Assembly: GCA_900466875.1 (NCBI GenBank)
Contig: UBNQ01000003.1
Span: 88,155 to 152,154, forward strand
DNA from: Hyphomicrobiales bacterium
GTDB lineage: Bacteria; Pseudomonadota; Alphaproteobacteria; Rhizobiales; Rhizobiaceae
Reading direction: 5' to 3'
DNA length: 64,000 nucleotides
In this document: piece by piece, positions 36,597-46,550 of the stretch
Layout: each line of letters starts with the position of its first letter
Numbering within the stretch: the first letter of the stretch is position 1
Translations under genes and position numbers: made by a program
The notes under the pieces: generated by a model
The model's database searches: none
What the model was told of the DNA's origin: nothing
The model's input: only the letters and a program-made list of their open reading frames with translations

Positions 36597-38012
36597 TCAG
36601 CGAAGACCGGGAGGCATGTTCCGTTGCTCGGCCGCCATCATCTCTGAAAGAGCCGCGCGGAAGAAATCGATCAGCAGGAAGACCAGCAGACTGACACCCA
36701 TCACCGGCAAGGCGATACCGAAGACGACCGCCACGGCAATCGCGGTGACTTTGGCGACCGGCGAAAGATAGGAAAAGCTGCGGATCAGCGTGCGCGCGGA
36801 TGCACCGGGTGCCGGGCGGCGCAGCCACCACATGCGGTAGCCGTAGATGATCATCGCCGTCAGCGCGATGCCGAGCGTCGCCATCAGCGCCTGATTGGCG
36901 ACGCCGAACAGCACGCCCATATGCGCATCGATGCCCCAGCGGATCAGCTTTGCGACGATCGGGAAGGTTTCGAAATCCGCCCGGCTCGTGACGCCAAAAC
37001 TGGTGGGATCGACCGCGATCGTATCCACCTGCGTGGGCCAGCTTCGATCATATTCGCTGACGCGAAAAGCCTGGCCGACAGTGCGCGGCGGGCGGATCTC
37101 GATCATCGGCGAATCGATGCCGACTGCGCGGGCGGATGCGACAACGCGGTCGAATCGGGCAACCATATCCGGTTCGGAAACCGGGGGCGCTGTGTCGGCA
37201 GCGGCTCCCATTCCGTGCGCCGCATGCTCACCGAGCACTGGCGCTTCGGCTTGCGGGTTGAGCGCCGTCGTGATTGCCGGTGTGATCCAGCCGACCTCAT
37301 TGCGGAAGCTGTCGATATTGCCCCCGGCCCATCGTGACCAGGTGAGCCCGGTAGCCGAGAGAAACAGCAGGCCCAGTGCGGTCCACAGGCCGATAAGACT
37401 GTGCAGCCGGCGAGCGCGCTGGGAAGCCGTGACCTTGGCAGCCTTGGGCCGTGCGACGCTTCGCTGCCAGTACCATAGCAACAGACCGCCCAGGATCGAG
37501 AACCATAGCCAGGAGGCCGCAAGCTCGCTGTAATGCCGTCCGATATCGCCGAGCAGCAGGTTGCGATGCAGGTAATCGAGCGTGATGCGGAACGGCAGAA
37601 TGCCGCTCGTGCCATAGGTGATCAGTTCGCCCTGCACACCGAGCGACGCCGGATCGACGAACACTGTCCGTGTCTCCGATTCGCCGAGATCCGGCTGCGT
37701 GAACATCACACGCGTCGTCAGCCCCGGCGCGGTCGCAGGCCGAACGGCAAACAGCCTCGGCCCCTCCCCGATCGATTGGCGTGCCACCTGGATCTGGTCG
37801 GCCAAGGGCTTCGCGGGACCATTGGTGCGCGCGATCAGCTGGTCGCGATAAAGCAGGTTTTCGATCTGCGGCGTGAGCACGTAGAGCGTGCCAGTGATCG
37901 CCGCGACGAGCAGAAATGGCCCGACGAACAGGCCGACGTAAAAATGCAGGCGCGTGATGAACTGCCTGATGGCGGCAAAAGCCGGCTGCGATGGCGCGGG
38001 TTCAGCCTGCAT
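36597..38012 (-). CDS. PepSY-associated transmembrane protein
   Basis: A 471-residue inner-membrane protein with four long hydrophobic segments (HFYVGLFVGPFLLVAAITG, LWFSILGGLLLW, LIGLWTALGLLFLSATG, MATLGIALTAMIIYGYRMWW) and two periplasmic PepSY-type regions. The family (PepSY_TM, PiuB-like) is linked to reduction or uptake of ferric siderophores. It lies downstream of a metal-type DUF2946 gene on the same strand. Start at MQAEPAPSQP preferred over one nine codons earlier. Substrate unknown. Confidence 0.82.
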   Translation of the reverse strand: MQAEPAPSQPAFAAIRQFITRLHFYVGLFVGPFLLVAAITGTLYVLTPQIENLLYRDQLIARTNGPAKPLADQIQVARQSIGEGPRLFAVRPATAPGLTTRVMFTQPDLGESETRTVFVDPASLGVQGELITYGTSGILPFRITLDYLHRNLLLGDIGRHYSELAASWLWFSILGGLLLWYWQRSVARPKAAKVTASQRARRLHSLIGLWTALGLLFLSATGLTWSRWAGGNIDSFRNEVGWITPAITTALNPQAEAPVLGEHAAHGMGAAADTAPPVSEPDMVARFDRVVASARAVGIDSPMIEIRPPRTVGQAFRVSEYDRSWPTQVDTIAVDPTSFGVTSRADFETFPIVAKLIRWGIDAHMGVLFGVANQALMATLGIALTAMIIYGYRMWWLRRPAPGASARTLIRSFSYLSPVAKVTAIAVAVVFGIALPVMGVSLLVFLLIDFFRAALSEMMAAEQRNMPPGLR

Positions 38013-38125
38013 GTGCGCCTCCCGACAGAGCGATTGCACACTGCGATGCCGGAACGATGATCCGGAGAAAGGTCATGATGATCTCCAATAGGACGACAAC
38101 CGGCAAAGCCGGCAGGAAGGTGACG

Positions 38126-38569
38126 TCAGACTGGAAGAACGGGCGGGCCCCTTGCATCGCCGATCAGCCCAAGCCGCCGCGGCGAAACGCTCACCTCGAG
38201 CGAGGCCACGAGAGTTGCGGAACGGATCGCGACAAGCGCAACCGGCGCCGGAGCTTTCGACGGGATGCCGACATGGACCGCAGCCGCCACCTGGCAGGCG
38301 GTCAGACAACAGTCCTTGGCATGATTGGCATTCTTCGATCCGCCTGAACCAGGCATCGCGCCATGACCCGCATGCGGATCAAGCGCATGCAGCGTGTTGT
38401 GGCCGGAATCGTCGGTGGAACAGATGATCGCTGCTTCGGCAGAGGCAAACGCCATTGCACCAGTGCCAAAGCCGCCGATCAGCGCCTGCAGTGCCAGCAG
38501 AACGCCAATCAGCGCAGCCAGCGGGCTGCCGCAAAATCCATCTCTGATCAGGTGCCGAAAGAAGTGCAT
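38126..38569 (-). CDS. DUF2946-like small exported protein, Cys/His-rich
   Basis: A 147-residue protein. One hydrophobic segment near the N-terminus (SPLAALIGVLLALQALIGG) is followed by a possible metal-binding stretch with HALDPHAGHGAM and KDCCLTACQ. This layout fits DUF2946, often found with copper or iron uptake genes. It precedes the PepSY gene by 113 bases and may share its transcript. Assignment to the family is by layout and composition. Confidence 0.6.
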   Translation of the reverse strand: MHFFRHLIRDGFCGSPLAALIGVLLALQALIGGFGTGAMAFASAEAAIICSTDDSGHNTLHALDPHAGHGAMPGSGGSKNANHAKDCCLTACQVAAAVHVGIPSKAPAPVALVAIRSATLVASLEVSVSPRRLGLIGDARGPPVLPV

Positions 38570-38659
38570 GGCAGCAGTTCATCGCCATCAAGCTGATGAT
38601 TGTCAATGCGACATTAACGCATATCGCCGCGCGACATTTGGTCTGTTCGCAACCTGAGA

Positions 38660-38703
38660 AAAGAAAAAAGGCCCGCGAGGTTTTCAAACCCGCGAGCCTT
38701 TCG
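38660..38703. terminator. Terminator between the 781-residue gene and the DUF2946 gene
   Basis: A long stem (AAAGGCCCGCGAGGTTT with its near-complement, two positions paired as G-U) flanked by A and T runs. It lies 19 bases past the stop of the minus-strand 781-residue gene. Confidence 0.75.
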
Positions 38704-38721
38704 ATTTTGAGTGACCGGTAT

Positions 38722-41067
38722 TTATTGGCCGGTCTGGCCGCCACTGTTTTGGCTCCATTCGCGGATTGCCTCGTCGAAGGCCTTCACGCCGTCTGGGCCC
38801 TTCTGCAGCGTCAGCAGCGCACGACGACCGTTGCGGTAAGCAAGCGGGATGTCGATCCAGTTGCGCGTCCGCATCAGTTCGAGATTGGTCCGCTGCGCGT
38901 CCGGGAAGTCGTTCAGCGCGATCATGTGGAAATCGTCGGTGATCTTCGCCGGAACGGCAACCAGCGCGTTACCGCGATCCTGCTCGGTCTGCTTCATCGC
39001 GATGCGAAGAACGCTGTCGATCGCGCCGCCTTCGAAGTCCGGCGGAACGGCAAACACGATTTCGATCAGATGGCTTGCAGGCAGCGACGAGTCGTTGTTG
39101 CGCTTGACGGTCACCAGAGCGGTCAGGCCGCGACCCGGTACCGTGATGCGTCCCTGGACGACAGGCTCAGCCGGCCCGCCATTCTGGCCGGGTTCGCGCT
39201 GCAGCGACCAGGAGACTGAACCTTCGATTGCCGTCGGTGCGGTCTGGCCAATACGCTCCTCGTAAAGGAACATCTTCTCGCCAGCAGCAGCCGGTGCCTC
39301 GGTGGTTGTCGCACTTGGCGTTGCAGGCGCCGGCGTGGCACCCGCGGCGGGCGGAGCCGCACCATCGGCTGAAGGCGTTGCAGGTGCAGGATCGGCCGGC
39401 GGCGCATTGAGCTGCGCGACCGACTGGCCTTCGGCATTCTGTGCCAGGCTGCCGGCATCACCCGGACCGGCATCGACTTCGCTGCCGTTTTCCATCAGCC
39501 GCTGCGTGAACTTTGTCGCGGTCGACGAACCGTCAGCCGGTGGCGGCGTGTTCGACTGCGGCTGGACAGGCGTTGTTGCGCTCTGCGGCGGCGTGGTGGC
39601 CGGCGTCTGCGGCGCAGGCGTTGCAGGCGTCGAGCCGGAATCGGTTGGTGCGGTGGCGGAAGGCGTCTGCTCTGCCGTTTCGCTTCCACCTGTGCCGGAC
39701 GGGATCAGTCCACCCACCATGTCGTTGAGCTTGTCGCGATACATCCACGCGCCGTAGGCACCGCCGCCGATGATGACGAGAGCGAGCAGGCCGAGAATGA
39801 TGCCGGCGTAATTGCGCTTGCGGACGGGCGTCACCCGATAGGGTTTTGCCGGCGGCGAAAGCAGGTCGCTGAAATCGTCGTCTTGGGCGGCCGCCTTTTG
39901 CGGCTTCTGCTCGGAAGCAGGCGCATCCTTCGTGTAGCCGATCAGGTCTTCCAGATCGCTCCACGGATCGCGCTCGTCCTGCTGCGGCTGCGCCTTCGTT
40001 GGCTGCTGTGCCGCAGGCGCGGAAGGCTGGGCGTTGACATAGGCGGCAAACGGATCCTCGTCGGATAGACCGTCCTTCGTCTGCTGCGATGTCTGCGGGA
40101 TATCGGCCGCAGGCGGCATGCGGACAGGCTCCGCCGAAGCACGCATTTCTTCGCCGAAATGCGCGGCAACCGGCTCGCTGCGATGCGCAGTATCGAGATG
40201 ACGGGTCAGATCGTCGACCTCGTCCCAGGCCGCTGCGGCACGGTTGTCTTCGGCCGGCTTCACCGGTTCCGGTTCGGGCCATACGCCCGCCTCAGAAGAG
40301 ACCGGTTCCGGCTCGACATGGTCCTGCGCATGAGCGTGCTGTTCGACCTGCCATTCAGCGGGCGCGGCGTCCTGCTCTACGAAAGACGGCGTCTCATGGC
40401 GCTCCTCGGCGACGGCAGCGACCTCTTCCGGATGGCTGTAGTCGGGCTCCGCCGGAGCGGCCGGCTGTGAATATTCGGGCCGGTCCTCGGGAACGTCGTC
40501 GCGCCAGTCACCGTAGCGTTCAGCGGTCGATTCCTCGGCAGGGGCAGCAACCTGTGGCTCCTCGGGAGCGTCGCGCCAGTCATGCTCGACCGGCTGCGCT
40601 GGAGTCTCCACATGCGGTGTGTCTTCCCAGTGCCTGTCCGGTGCCTGATAAGGATCGGCGTGAGGCGGTTCTGTAACCGGCTCTTCCTCACGATACGATT
40701 CGGCCTGAGAATGCGAACCTGCATAATCGTCTGCAGGATAGGCTTCCGACGTCGCGGTCGTTTCGGCTGGAATCTCGTCGACGGGCTCAGGCGGCTGATA
40801 GGGCTCGGGAACAGGTAGCGGAACGGCAGCAGGCACTTCCGGTTCGGCCGGAAGTGCCTCGGAATGCTCCGTTTCGACCTCCACGATGGCCGCTTCCAGC
40901 TTGTCCATCTGCCGACGAAGCATGTCCTCCGGCGGACGCGGCTTCATGTTCTCAAGCTGGCGCTGAACGGCACCGCGAGCCTTGTCATAAACCCGCGCGC
41001 GCGCCTCGGGCGTATTGGTCGCCAAACCGTCAACAGCGCGGCGGATCACCGCTACAAAATCAGCCAT
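38722..41067 (-). CDS. Large single-pass protein with disordered acidic N-region, unknown function
   Basis: A 781-residue protein. Residues 1-65 form a helical head (ADFVAVIRRAVDGLA, ARARVYDKARGAVQRQLE). About 65-420 are Pro/Glu/Ala-rich and likely disordered. KRNYAGIILGLLALVIIGGGAYG (near 435-455) is the only membrane helix. A Pro/Thr/Ala linker follows, and the last 190 residues form a globular domain (MFLYEERIGQT, GSVSWSLQREPG, HLIEIVFAVPPDFEGGAIDS). The topology suggests a cytoplasmic head and a periplasmic sensor or binding domain. I do not recognise a named family. Confidence 0.75.
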   Translation of the reverse strand: MADFVAVIRRAVDGLATNTPEARARVYDKARGAVQRQLENMKPRPPEDMLRRQMDKLEAAIVEVETEHSEALPAEPEVPAAVPLPVPEPYQPPEPVDEIPAETTATSEAYPADDYAGSHSQAESYREEEPVTEPPHADPYQAPDRHWEDTPHVETPAQPVEHDWRDAPEEPQVAAPAEESTAERYGDWRDDVPEDRPEYSQPAAPAEPDYSHPEEVAAVAEERHETPSFVEQDAAPAEWQVEQHAHAQDHVEPEPVSSEAGVWPEPEPVKPAEDNRAAAAWDEVDDLTRHLDTAHRSEPVAAHFGEEMRASAEPVRMPPAADIPQTSQQTKDGLSDEDPFAAYVNAQPSAPAAQQPTKAQPQQDERDPWSDLEDLIGYTKDAPASEQKPQKAAAQDDDFSDLLSPPAKPYRVTPVRKRNYAGIILGLLALVIIGGGAYGAWMYRDKLNDMVGGLIPSGTGGSETAEQTPSATAPTDSGSTPATPAPQTPATTPPQSATTPVQPQSNTPPPADGSSTATKFTQRLMENGSEVDAGPGDAGSLAQNAEGQSVAQLNAPPADPAPATPSADGAAPPAAGATPAPATPSATTTEAPAAAGEKMFLYEERIGQTAPTAIEGSVSWSLQREPGQNGGPAEPVVQGRITVPGRGLTALVTVKRNNDSSLPASHLIEIVFAVPPDFEGGAIDSVLRIAMKQTEQDRGNALVAVPAKITDDFHMIALNDFPDAQRTNLELMRTRNWIDIPLAYRNGRRALLTLQKGPDGVKAFDEAIREWSQNSGGQTGQ

Positions 41068-41125
41068 CAGCACTTTCTCATGGTAGCCGACAACCGCCGG
41101 CTGAATGGATAATCAATTCTTGACT

Positions 41126-42424
41126 TTAGTCTTCAAACGGATCGGTCACAAGTATGGTGTCGTCGCGTTCCGGGCTTGTGGACAACAGTGCAACCGGAGC
41201 ACCGATCAACTCTTCCACCTGACGCACATACTTGATCGCCTGAGCGGGCAGTTCGGCCCAGGTGCGTGCACCGACGGTGGATTCCTTCCAGCCTTCGAGC
41301 GTGATGTAGATCGGCTCGACTCGGGCTTGCGCTGCCTGCGACGCCGGCAGGTAATCGATCTTCTGGCCATCCAGCGTGTAACCGACGCAGATCTTCAGTT
41401 CTTCGAGACCGTCAAGCACATCGAGCTTGGTCAACGCGATGCCGGTGATGCCGTTGGTGGCGACCGACTGGCGCACGAGAGCGGCATCGAACCAGCCGCA
41501 ACGACGCTTGCGGCCCGTCACCGTGCCGAATTCATGCCCCTTTTCACCGAGGAACTGGCCGATTTCGTCGGTCAGTTCCGTCGGGAACGGACCTTCGCCG
41601 ACCCGCGTGGTATAGGCCTTGGTGATGCCGAGAATATAACCGAGCGAACCCGGACCCATGCCGGAACCGGCAGCGGCCTGGCCGGCAACCGTGTTCGACG
41701 AGGTGACGAACGGATAGGTGCCGTGATCGATATCGAGCAGCGAACCCTGCGCGCCTTCGAACAGGATACGCGAACCCTTGCGGCGCTCCTTGTCGAGCAA
41801 CTGCCAGACGCTGTCCATGAACGGCAGGACGGTCTCGGCGATGGAGGTGAGTTCCTCCATGATCGTTTTGTGTTCGACTTCGGCTGCGCCGAAACCGCGA
41901 CGAAGCGCGTTGTGATGGGTCAGAATGCGCTCGACCTTGGCTTCCAGTGCATCCGGATCGGCCAGATCCATGACGCGGATGGCGCGGCGGCCGACCTTGT
42001 CTTCATAAGCCGGGCCGATGCCGCGGCGGGTCGTGCCGATCTTGGTGCCGCTGTTGGAGGCGGCATCCTCACGCATGCCGTCAAGCTCGCGATGGAGCGA
42101 CAGGATCAGCGTGGCGTTTTCCGCGATTCTGAGGTTTTCCGGGCTCACCTTGACGCCCTGGGCGGCAAGCCGGCCCATTTCGGCGATCAGGGCATGCGGG
42201 TCGACGACGACGCCGTTGCCGATGACAGCCATCTTGCCGGGACGCACGACGCCGGAAGGAAGCAGGGACAGCTTGTAGCTCACGCCATCGATGACGAGCG
42301 TATGGCCGGCATTATGACCGCCCTGGTAACGGACAACGATGTCGGCGCGCTCCGAGAGCCAGTCGACAATCTTGCCCTTGCCCTCATCACCCCATTGCGA
42401 ACCCACTACGACACAGTTCGTCAT
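41126..42424 (-). CDS. purA: Adenylosuccinate synthetase PurA
   Basis: A 432-residue GTP-dependent enzyme that joins IMP and aspartate in AMP synthesis. The P-loop is [16 protein letters not shown] at the N-terminus. The catalytic histidine is in [10 protein letters not shown], and [15 protein letters not shown] and [14 protein letters not shown] are strongly conserved. Length is typical. It is a stand-alone gene with a convergent or separate neighbour on each side. Confidence 0.97.
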   Translation of the reverse strand: MTNCVVVGSQWGDEGKGKIVDWLSERADIVVRYQGGHNAGHTLVIDGVSYKLSLLPSGVVRPGKMAVIGNGVVVDPHALIAEMGRLAAQGVKVSPENLRIAENATLILSLHRELDGMREDAASNSGTKIGTTRRGIGPAYEDKVGRRAIRVMDLADPDALEAKVERILTHHNALRRGFGAAEVEHKTIMEELTSIAETVLPFMDSVWQLLDKERRKGSRILFEGAQGSLLDIDHGTYPFVTSSNTVAGQAAAGSGMGPGSLGYILGITKAYTTRVGEGPFPTELTDEIGQFLGEKGHEFGTVTGRKRRCGWFDAALVRQSVATNGITGIALTKLDVLDGLEELKICVGYTLDGQKIDYLPASQAAQARVEPIYITLEGWKESTVGARTWAELPAQAIKYVRQVEELIGAPVALLSTSPERDDTILVTDPFED

Positions 42425-42697
42425 ATCTGCTTCCTGCCCTTTGGACGAAACCCGCCCGAGATACCGGTCTGTGACCAGGCCCGACGGCGAGCATTACACA
42501 ACTTCTTTTTCTCGAATACCGTTCGGCTACAACCAACGGCTCCGCAAACGCGTGCATCTATAATGCCTTGATGCGATGAAAGCGACCGGTTTGTGACGGG
42601 GTCGAGGTTTTTACGTGACAAAGGTCGAAACCACACGCTATTGGCCAATTCATATAAGCATACTGGCGTCGGCAATGCGGCGTGTCTGGGAGGCAAC

Positions 42698-43585
42698 GTG
42701 CATCGTCAAGCCTATCTGTTTCTCGTCATCGCAACACTGTGCTGGGGCGGCAATGCCGTCGCGGGCAAGCTCGCTGTGGGCCATATCAGCCCAATGCTGT
42801 TGACCTTCCTGCGCTGGGTCTTCGCCGTTATCATCATATTCGCGATTTCGGCAAAGGACCTGCGCCGCGACTGGCCGCTGATCCGCAGCAACCTTCCCGT
42901 TCTCGGCTTTCTCGGTATCGTCGGATACGTCGTCTTCAATGCCGTGCTTTATACGGCGCTTGGCTATACGAGCGCGATCAATGTTGCCGTAGAGCAGACG
43001 CTCATCCCGGTCCTGATCTTCGTCCTGAATTTCGCGTTGTTCAGAACACGCGTGTCATGGCTGCAGATTGTCGGCTTCAGCCTGACCCTCATCGGCGGGC
43101 TGCTGACCGCCTCTCACGGCCACCTCGCCTCGCTTCTGACACTGAGTGTCAATTTCGGCGACGCACTCATGATGATCGCAATCGCCGCCTACGCGCTGTA
43201 CACAATCGCCTTGCGCTGGCGCCCGCAGATCAGCTGGAAGAGCCTGATGGCCATTCCGGCCCTGTTTGCCCTCATCTTCAGTGCCCCGCTGGCGGGCTGG
43301 GAATATGCAAGCGGCAACATGATATGGCCGGACACGACCGGATGGGTGCTGACGCTGTACACCGCCCTGTTTGCCTCACTGGTTGCGCAGGTTCTCTATA
43401 TCCGCGGCGTCTCGGAAATAGGACCGAACCGCGCCGGACTGTTCATCAATCTCGTGCCGGTCTTCGGAACGTTGCTGTCGGTCGCCGTGCTCGGCGAACA
43501 GCTGCAGCTCTTCCATATCGCAGCCCTCGTGCTCGCCCTGGGCGGGATCGCGATTGCCGAACGCGGAAAGCCGGCCCTCGCGTGA
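42698..43585 (+). CDS. DMT-superfamily (EamA) transporter
   Basis: A 295-residue membrane protein with ten hydrophobic segments in two EamA repeats (FLVIATLCWGGNAVAGKLAV; FGDALMMIAIAAYALYTIAL). Families of this type export amino acids and other metabolites. The GTG at 42698 is chosen as the start because GGGAGG lies just upstream and the first helix follows at once; the upstream 35 codons are unconvincing. Substrate unknown. Confidence 0.85.
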   Translation: MHRQAYLFLVIATLCWGGNAVAGKLAVGHISPMLLTFLRWVFAVIIIFAISAKDLRRDWPLIRSNLPVLGFLGIVGYVVFNAVLYTALGYTSAINVAVEQTLIPVLIFVLNFALFRTRVSWLQIVGFSLTLIGGLLTASHGHLASLLTLSVNFGDALMMIAIAAYALYTIALRWRPQISWKSLMAIPALFALIFSAPLAGWEYASGNMIWPDTTGWVLTLYTALFASLVAQVLYIRGVSEIGPNRAGLFINLVPVFGTLLSVAVLGEQLQLFHIAALVLALGGIAIAERGKPALA

Positions 43586-43622
43586 ATGCGAGAGCCGGTC
43601 ATTCGCAACGGCAAGCGGTCCG

Positions 43623-44147
43623 TTAAATATCGTAATACAAGCGGGCATCGATCGGCCCCGCCTGATCCGGCGTGGCATCCTCCATCACGAAGGTCGGGCG
43701 ATCGCCGCCGACGATGAGATCGCCGAGAGCCGTTTCGACCACAAGCACGCGTTCGATGCGACCTTCGTCAGACACAGAATAGGCGATCCGCATGTCATCG
43801 GCCGACCAGCCGAGGCCGATCAACTGATCGCGCTTGATATCGGCGCAGTCGAAACATCCCTGAGGTGCCGCAGCCTTCGTCTCTTCATCGGCGAACAGAT
43901 CCAGATAGGCGTCGACCTCGTCGATAGCTTCGTCGACCGCCGCACTGATCTGGATGACCTCGCTGCGCTGTTCGGTGGTGAACCTCTTCAGTTCCAGGCG
44001 TTCCGGCGCAAGTTCCGCGACCTCGGCCCGATTGGCGACGGTAGTGGCCAGATCACGCGCAAAACTGCCCGGACCGGCAGCGCTCGCTTCCTTGCCGTAA
44101 ATGAGCGCGGTCAGAACGGCCGCCGAAATAATGAGCTTCCTGATCAT
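43623..44147 (-). CDS. Secreted BTLCP-like (transglutaminase-like) protein, probably inactive
   Basis: A 174-residue protein with a signal peptide (MIRKLIISAAVLTALIYG, cleaved near EASAAG). FDCADIKRDQLIGLGW (about 99-114) matches the D-C-x-D start of bacterial transglutaminase-like cysteine proteinases (BTLCP/DUF920), giving C101. LGDLIVGG (about 141-148) matches the Asp region. The histidine expected in G-H-A-V-L is replaced (RIERVL, E132), so the triad seems broken. Homology is by motif and should be treated as likely, not certain. Confidence 0.6.
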   Translation of the reverse strand: MIRKLIISAAVLTALIYGKEASAAGPGSFARDLATTVANRAEVAELAPERLELKRFTTEQRSEVIQISAAVDEAIDEVDAYLDLFADEETKAAAPQGCFDCADIKRDQLIGLGWSADDMRIAYSVSDEGRIERVLVVETALGDLIVGGDRPTFVMEDATPDQAGPIDARLYYDI

Positions 44148-44317
44148 TGCCTGAACCCTGTTTTACGGACGGCTCTGCGGCCATCGCGTTTCGTTCTGGC
44201 ACGACAATAGGCCGTACAACTTTTCGGCTGGCTTAAGTGGAAAGATGCAATTTTATTGAAATCGCAGTTTTTCCCGCCTTGGCACAGGAAGCATGGCGTT
44301 TTGATGCAGGAAAACGC

Positions 44318-45658
44318 TCAGACGGCTGTCTGCTGCTGGGTGGCTTCACGCGCCTCGGCGCGGCGTTGGCGCCAGCCGAGCTTGCGTCCGCCGTCATCGT
44401 CATGCCGGTTGCGTATCCGCCGGACAAGCAGCCATATCGCGATCACCACGAACGGCACGGAGGCCCCGGTCAGGGTCTCCGGCGTGACGTTGACGCCGAT
44501 ATAATGGGTGAGTTTGGCGAGATACCCAACTAGGCCGATCACGTAATAGGAGATCGCGGCCACCGACAGGCCTTCGACGGTCTGCTGCAGGCGCAGTTGC
44601 AGATGGGAGCGTTTGTCCATCGAGGCGAGGATTTCGGTGTTGAACTTCTGCAAGTCGACATCGATCCAGCTGCGCAGCAAGGCCGTTGCGCGGGTCAGCT
44701 TGCGCGACAGGTTCACCTGCCGCTCCTCGACCGACTGGCAGGTTCGCATCGCCGGCGCCAGACGACGATGCAGAAACGCGCCCAGCGTCTCGTTGCCGGG
44801 CACGGCCTTTTCCGCCAGCATACCCACACGATCGAGAACGATGTCGTTATAGGCGCGGCTGGCACCGAACCGGTAAAGGCTGAAGGCGGCATTCGCTTCC
44901 AGCTCGGCGGCAAGAGTGGTGATTTCCAGAAGCATGCCGTCCGCCTCGTCACGGGCATGCTGCTTCATGCGCTGGGTGATCGCGGTAAACCGCGCCTCGA
45001 ACTGCCGGATTTCCGGTGAAAGACCCTGCGCCATCGGCAGTCCCATCATCGCCAGCGTGCGATAGGTCTCGATATCGAGAATACGCTGGACGAGCATTCC
45101 GCGCGCAGCATCGGTCATGCCGTGGTCGAGGATCAGGAATTTCGTCAGCCCGTCGCCATCCTGGCGAAAATCGGTAATCAGCGTCGCCTGGTTGTCGGCG
45201 ACCATGCTTTGACAGAGACTTGTCGGATCGAAACGCGACGTGATGTCCGACATGTCGTCGCTGGCGGGCCTGACTTCGATGCGGACGCCTGAAATGAACG
45301 GGCCGGGCGCCACAAAGCTCGCACCGAACGGATTGACCGGGATTTCACCCCCGAAGACTGCCGGAGCCGGCGTATCCCAGAAATAGGTCGAGAACTCCGT
45401 ATGCCGCTCCCAGCGCAAAGTGCCGCTGCCCCAGCTCATCGTGTGATGGCTGGTATCGGGAGACGGCGCCGGCACGCCCTGCCCCAATGAAAGCTCGGCA
45501 AGGATGGAGTGGTCGGCAGCCAGACTGGCTTCGGTCAGGAAAGCCAGCTGAAAAATGACGCGCGGCAGCGGCAGCAAGGTATAGGGACGCGAATGGATTT
45601 CACCGAGCGCACGCGCCCTGACATCTGCAACCGGAAACGAGAAACTGCGCTTCGACAT
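44318..45658 (-). CDS. DUF3422 family membrane protein
   Basis: A 446-residue protein. The N-terminal portion (LGEIHSRPYTLLPLPRVIFQ, HTMSWGSGTLRWERHTEFSTY) is the DUF3422 signature. Two membrane helices lie near the C-terminus (VAAISYYVIGLVGYLAKL and VPFVVIAIWLLV). A helical region from about 250 to 380 includes KRSHLQLRLQQTVEGLSVAA. The domain is widespread in proteobacteria and has no settled function. The gene has its own upstream region. Confidence 0.88.
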   Translation of the reverse strand: MSKRSFSFPVADVRARALGEIHSRPYTLLPLPRVIFQLAFLTEASLAADHSILAELSLGQGVPAPSPDTSHHTMSWGSGTLRWERHTEFSTYFWDTPAPAVFGGEIPVNPFGASFVAPGPFISGVRIEVRPASDDMSDITSRFDPTSLCQSMVADNQATLITDFRQDGDGLTKFLILDHGMTDAARGMLVQRILDIETYRTLAMMGLPMAQGLSPEIRQFEARFTAITQRMKQHARDEADGMLLEITTLAAELEANAAFSLYRFGASRAYNDIVLDRVGMLAEKAVPGNETLGAFLHRRLAPAMRTCQSVEERQVNLSRKLTRATALLRSWIDVDLQKFNTEILASMDKRSHLQLRLQQTVEGLSVAAISYYVIGLVGYLAKLTHYIGVNVTPETLTGASVPFVVIAIWLLVRRIRNRHDDDGGRKLGWRQRRAEAREATQQQTAV

Positions 45659-45855
45659 TCATGAGGGTCCTTGACCGCCGCTGTGGCCGGTCTTCGCGAT
45701 TGACTATTATCAAATACCCGTGACTGCACGACGTGGCGCTTTGCCGCAGAAAACGCCCTTCCCCACTGCTTTGCAAGATACTTCCGTCTCAAACCGCAGG
45801 CCGAATGCCCGGTGTTTAAACTTTTCATTAAATCTTAAGAGTCATCTATCGGAAC

Positions 45856-46443
45856 ATGACCCGTGTTTCTGCGATGCGTATTGCGTTTTTCATCGCGCTT
45901 CTCTCTCTTGCCGGCTGCGCCAGCGCGCCGAGCCGGATCTCGAATGTCTGTGCGATTTTCGACCAGAGAGATGGCTTCTTCAACAACTGGCAAAAACAGG
46001 CCCGCGCCGTGGAGCGCGAATATGGCGTGCCCGTGCCGATCCTGATGGCGACGATCTACGTCGAATCGAGCTTCCGGCCGAATGCACGGCCGCCCCGCAA
46101 ATGGTTCCTCGGCTTCATTCCCGGCAAGCGGGCATCGTCAGCCTATGGTTATGCCCAGGCCCTCGACGGCACCTGGGAAACCTACCAGCGCGCCACCGGC
46201 CGCTGGGGCGCACGCCGTAACGACTTTGGCGACGCGATCCGCTTCGTCGGCTGGTATCACAACCAGACCTCCACACGGAACGGCGTTGCCCGAAACGATG
46301 CCTACAATCTCTATCTCGCCTACTATTCCGGGCACGCAGGATATGACCGCGGCAATTTCAGCGGCAGCCTGAGGCAGACCGCCCAGAAGTCCGCAGGCAT
46401 GGCCGCCCGTTATGCGGCACAGCTCAAGGGGTGCGGATACTGA
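45856..46443 (+). CDS. Lipoprotein lytic transglycosylase, SLT domain
   Basis: A 195-residue outer-membrane or periplasmic lipoprotein. The lipobox is SLAGC, with C21 as the lipidated cysteine. The SLT domain includes MATIYVESSFRPNA, whose glutamate is the likely catalytic residue, then SSAYGYAQALDGTW and YNLYLAYYSGHAGY. It cleaves peptidoglycan glycan strands. The first ATG is used, though MRIAFF six codons in also gives a fine signal sequence. Confidence 0.88.
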   Translation: MTRVSAMRIAFFIALLSLAGCASAPSRISNVCAIFDQRDGFFNNWQKQARAVEREYGVPVPILMATIYVESSFRPNARPPRKWFLGFIPGKRASSAYGYAQALDGTWETYQRATGRWGARRNDFGDAIRFVGWYHNQTSTRNGVARNDAYNLYLAYYSGHAGYDRGNFSGSLRQTAQKSAGMAARYAAQLKGCGY

Positions 46444-46550
46444 CCGTGAACCCGGAAGCCCGAACAGGCTTTCGGATTTCCCCCTACGCAAAGCACGCGT
46501 GCTGCGGGAGCGGCACGCTTTTTCCGCCCCGATAACAATCGATCGAAAAT

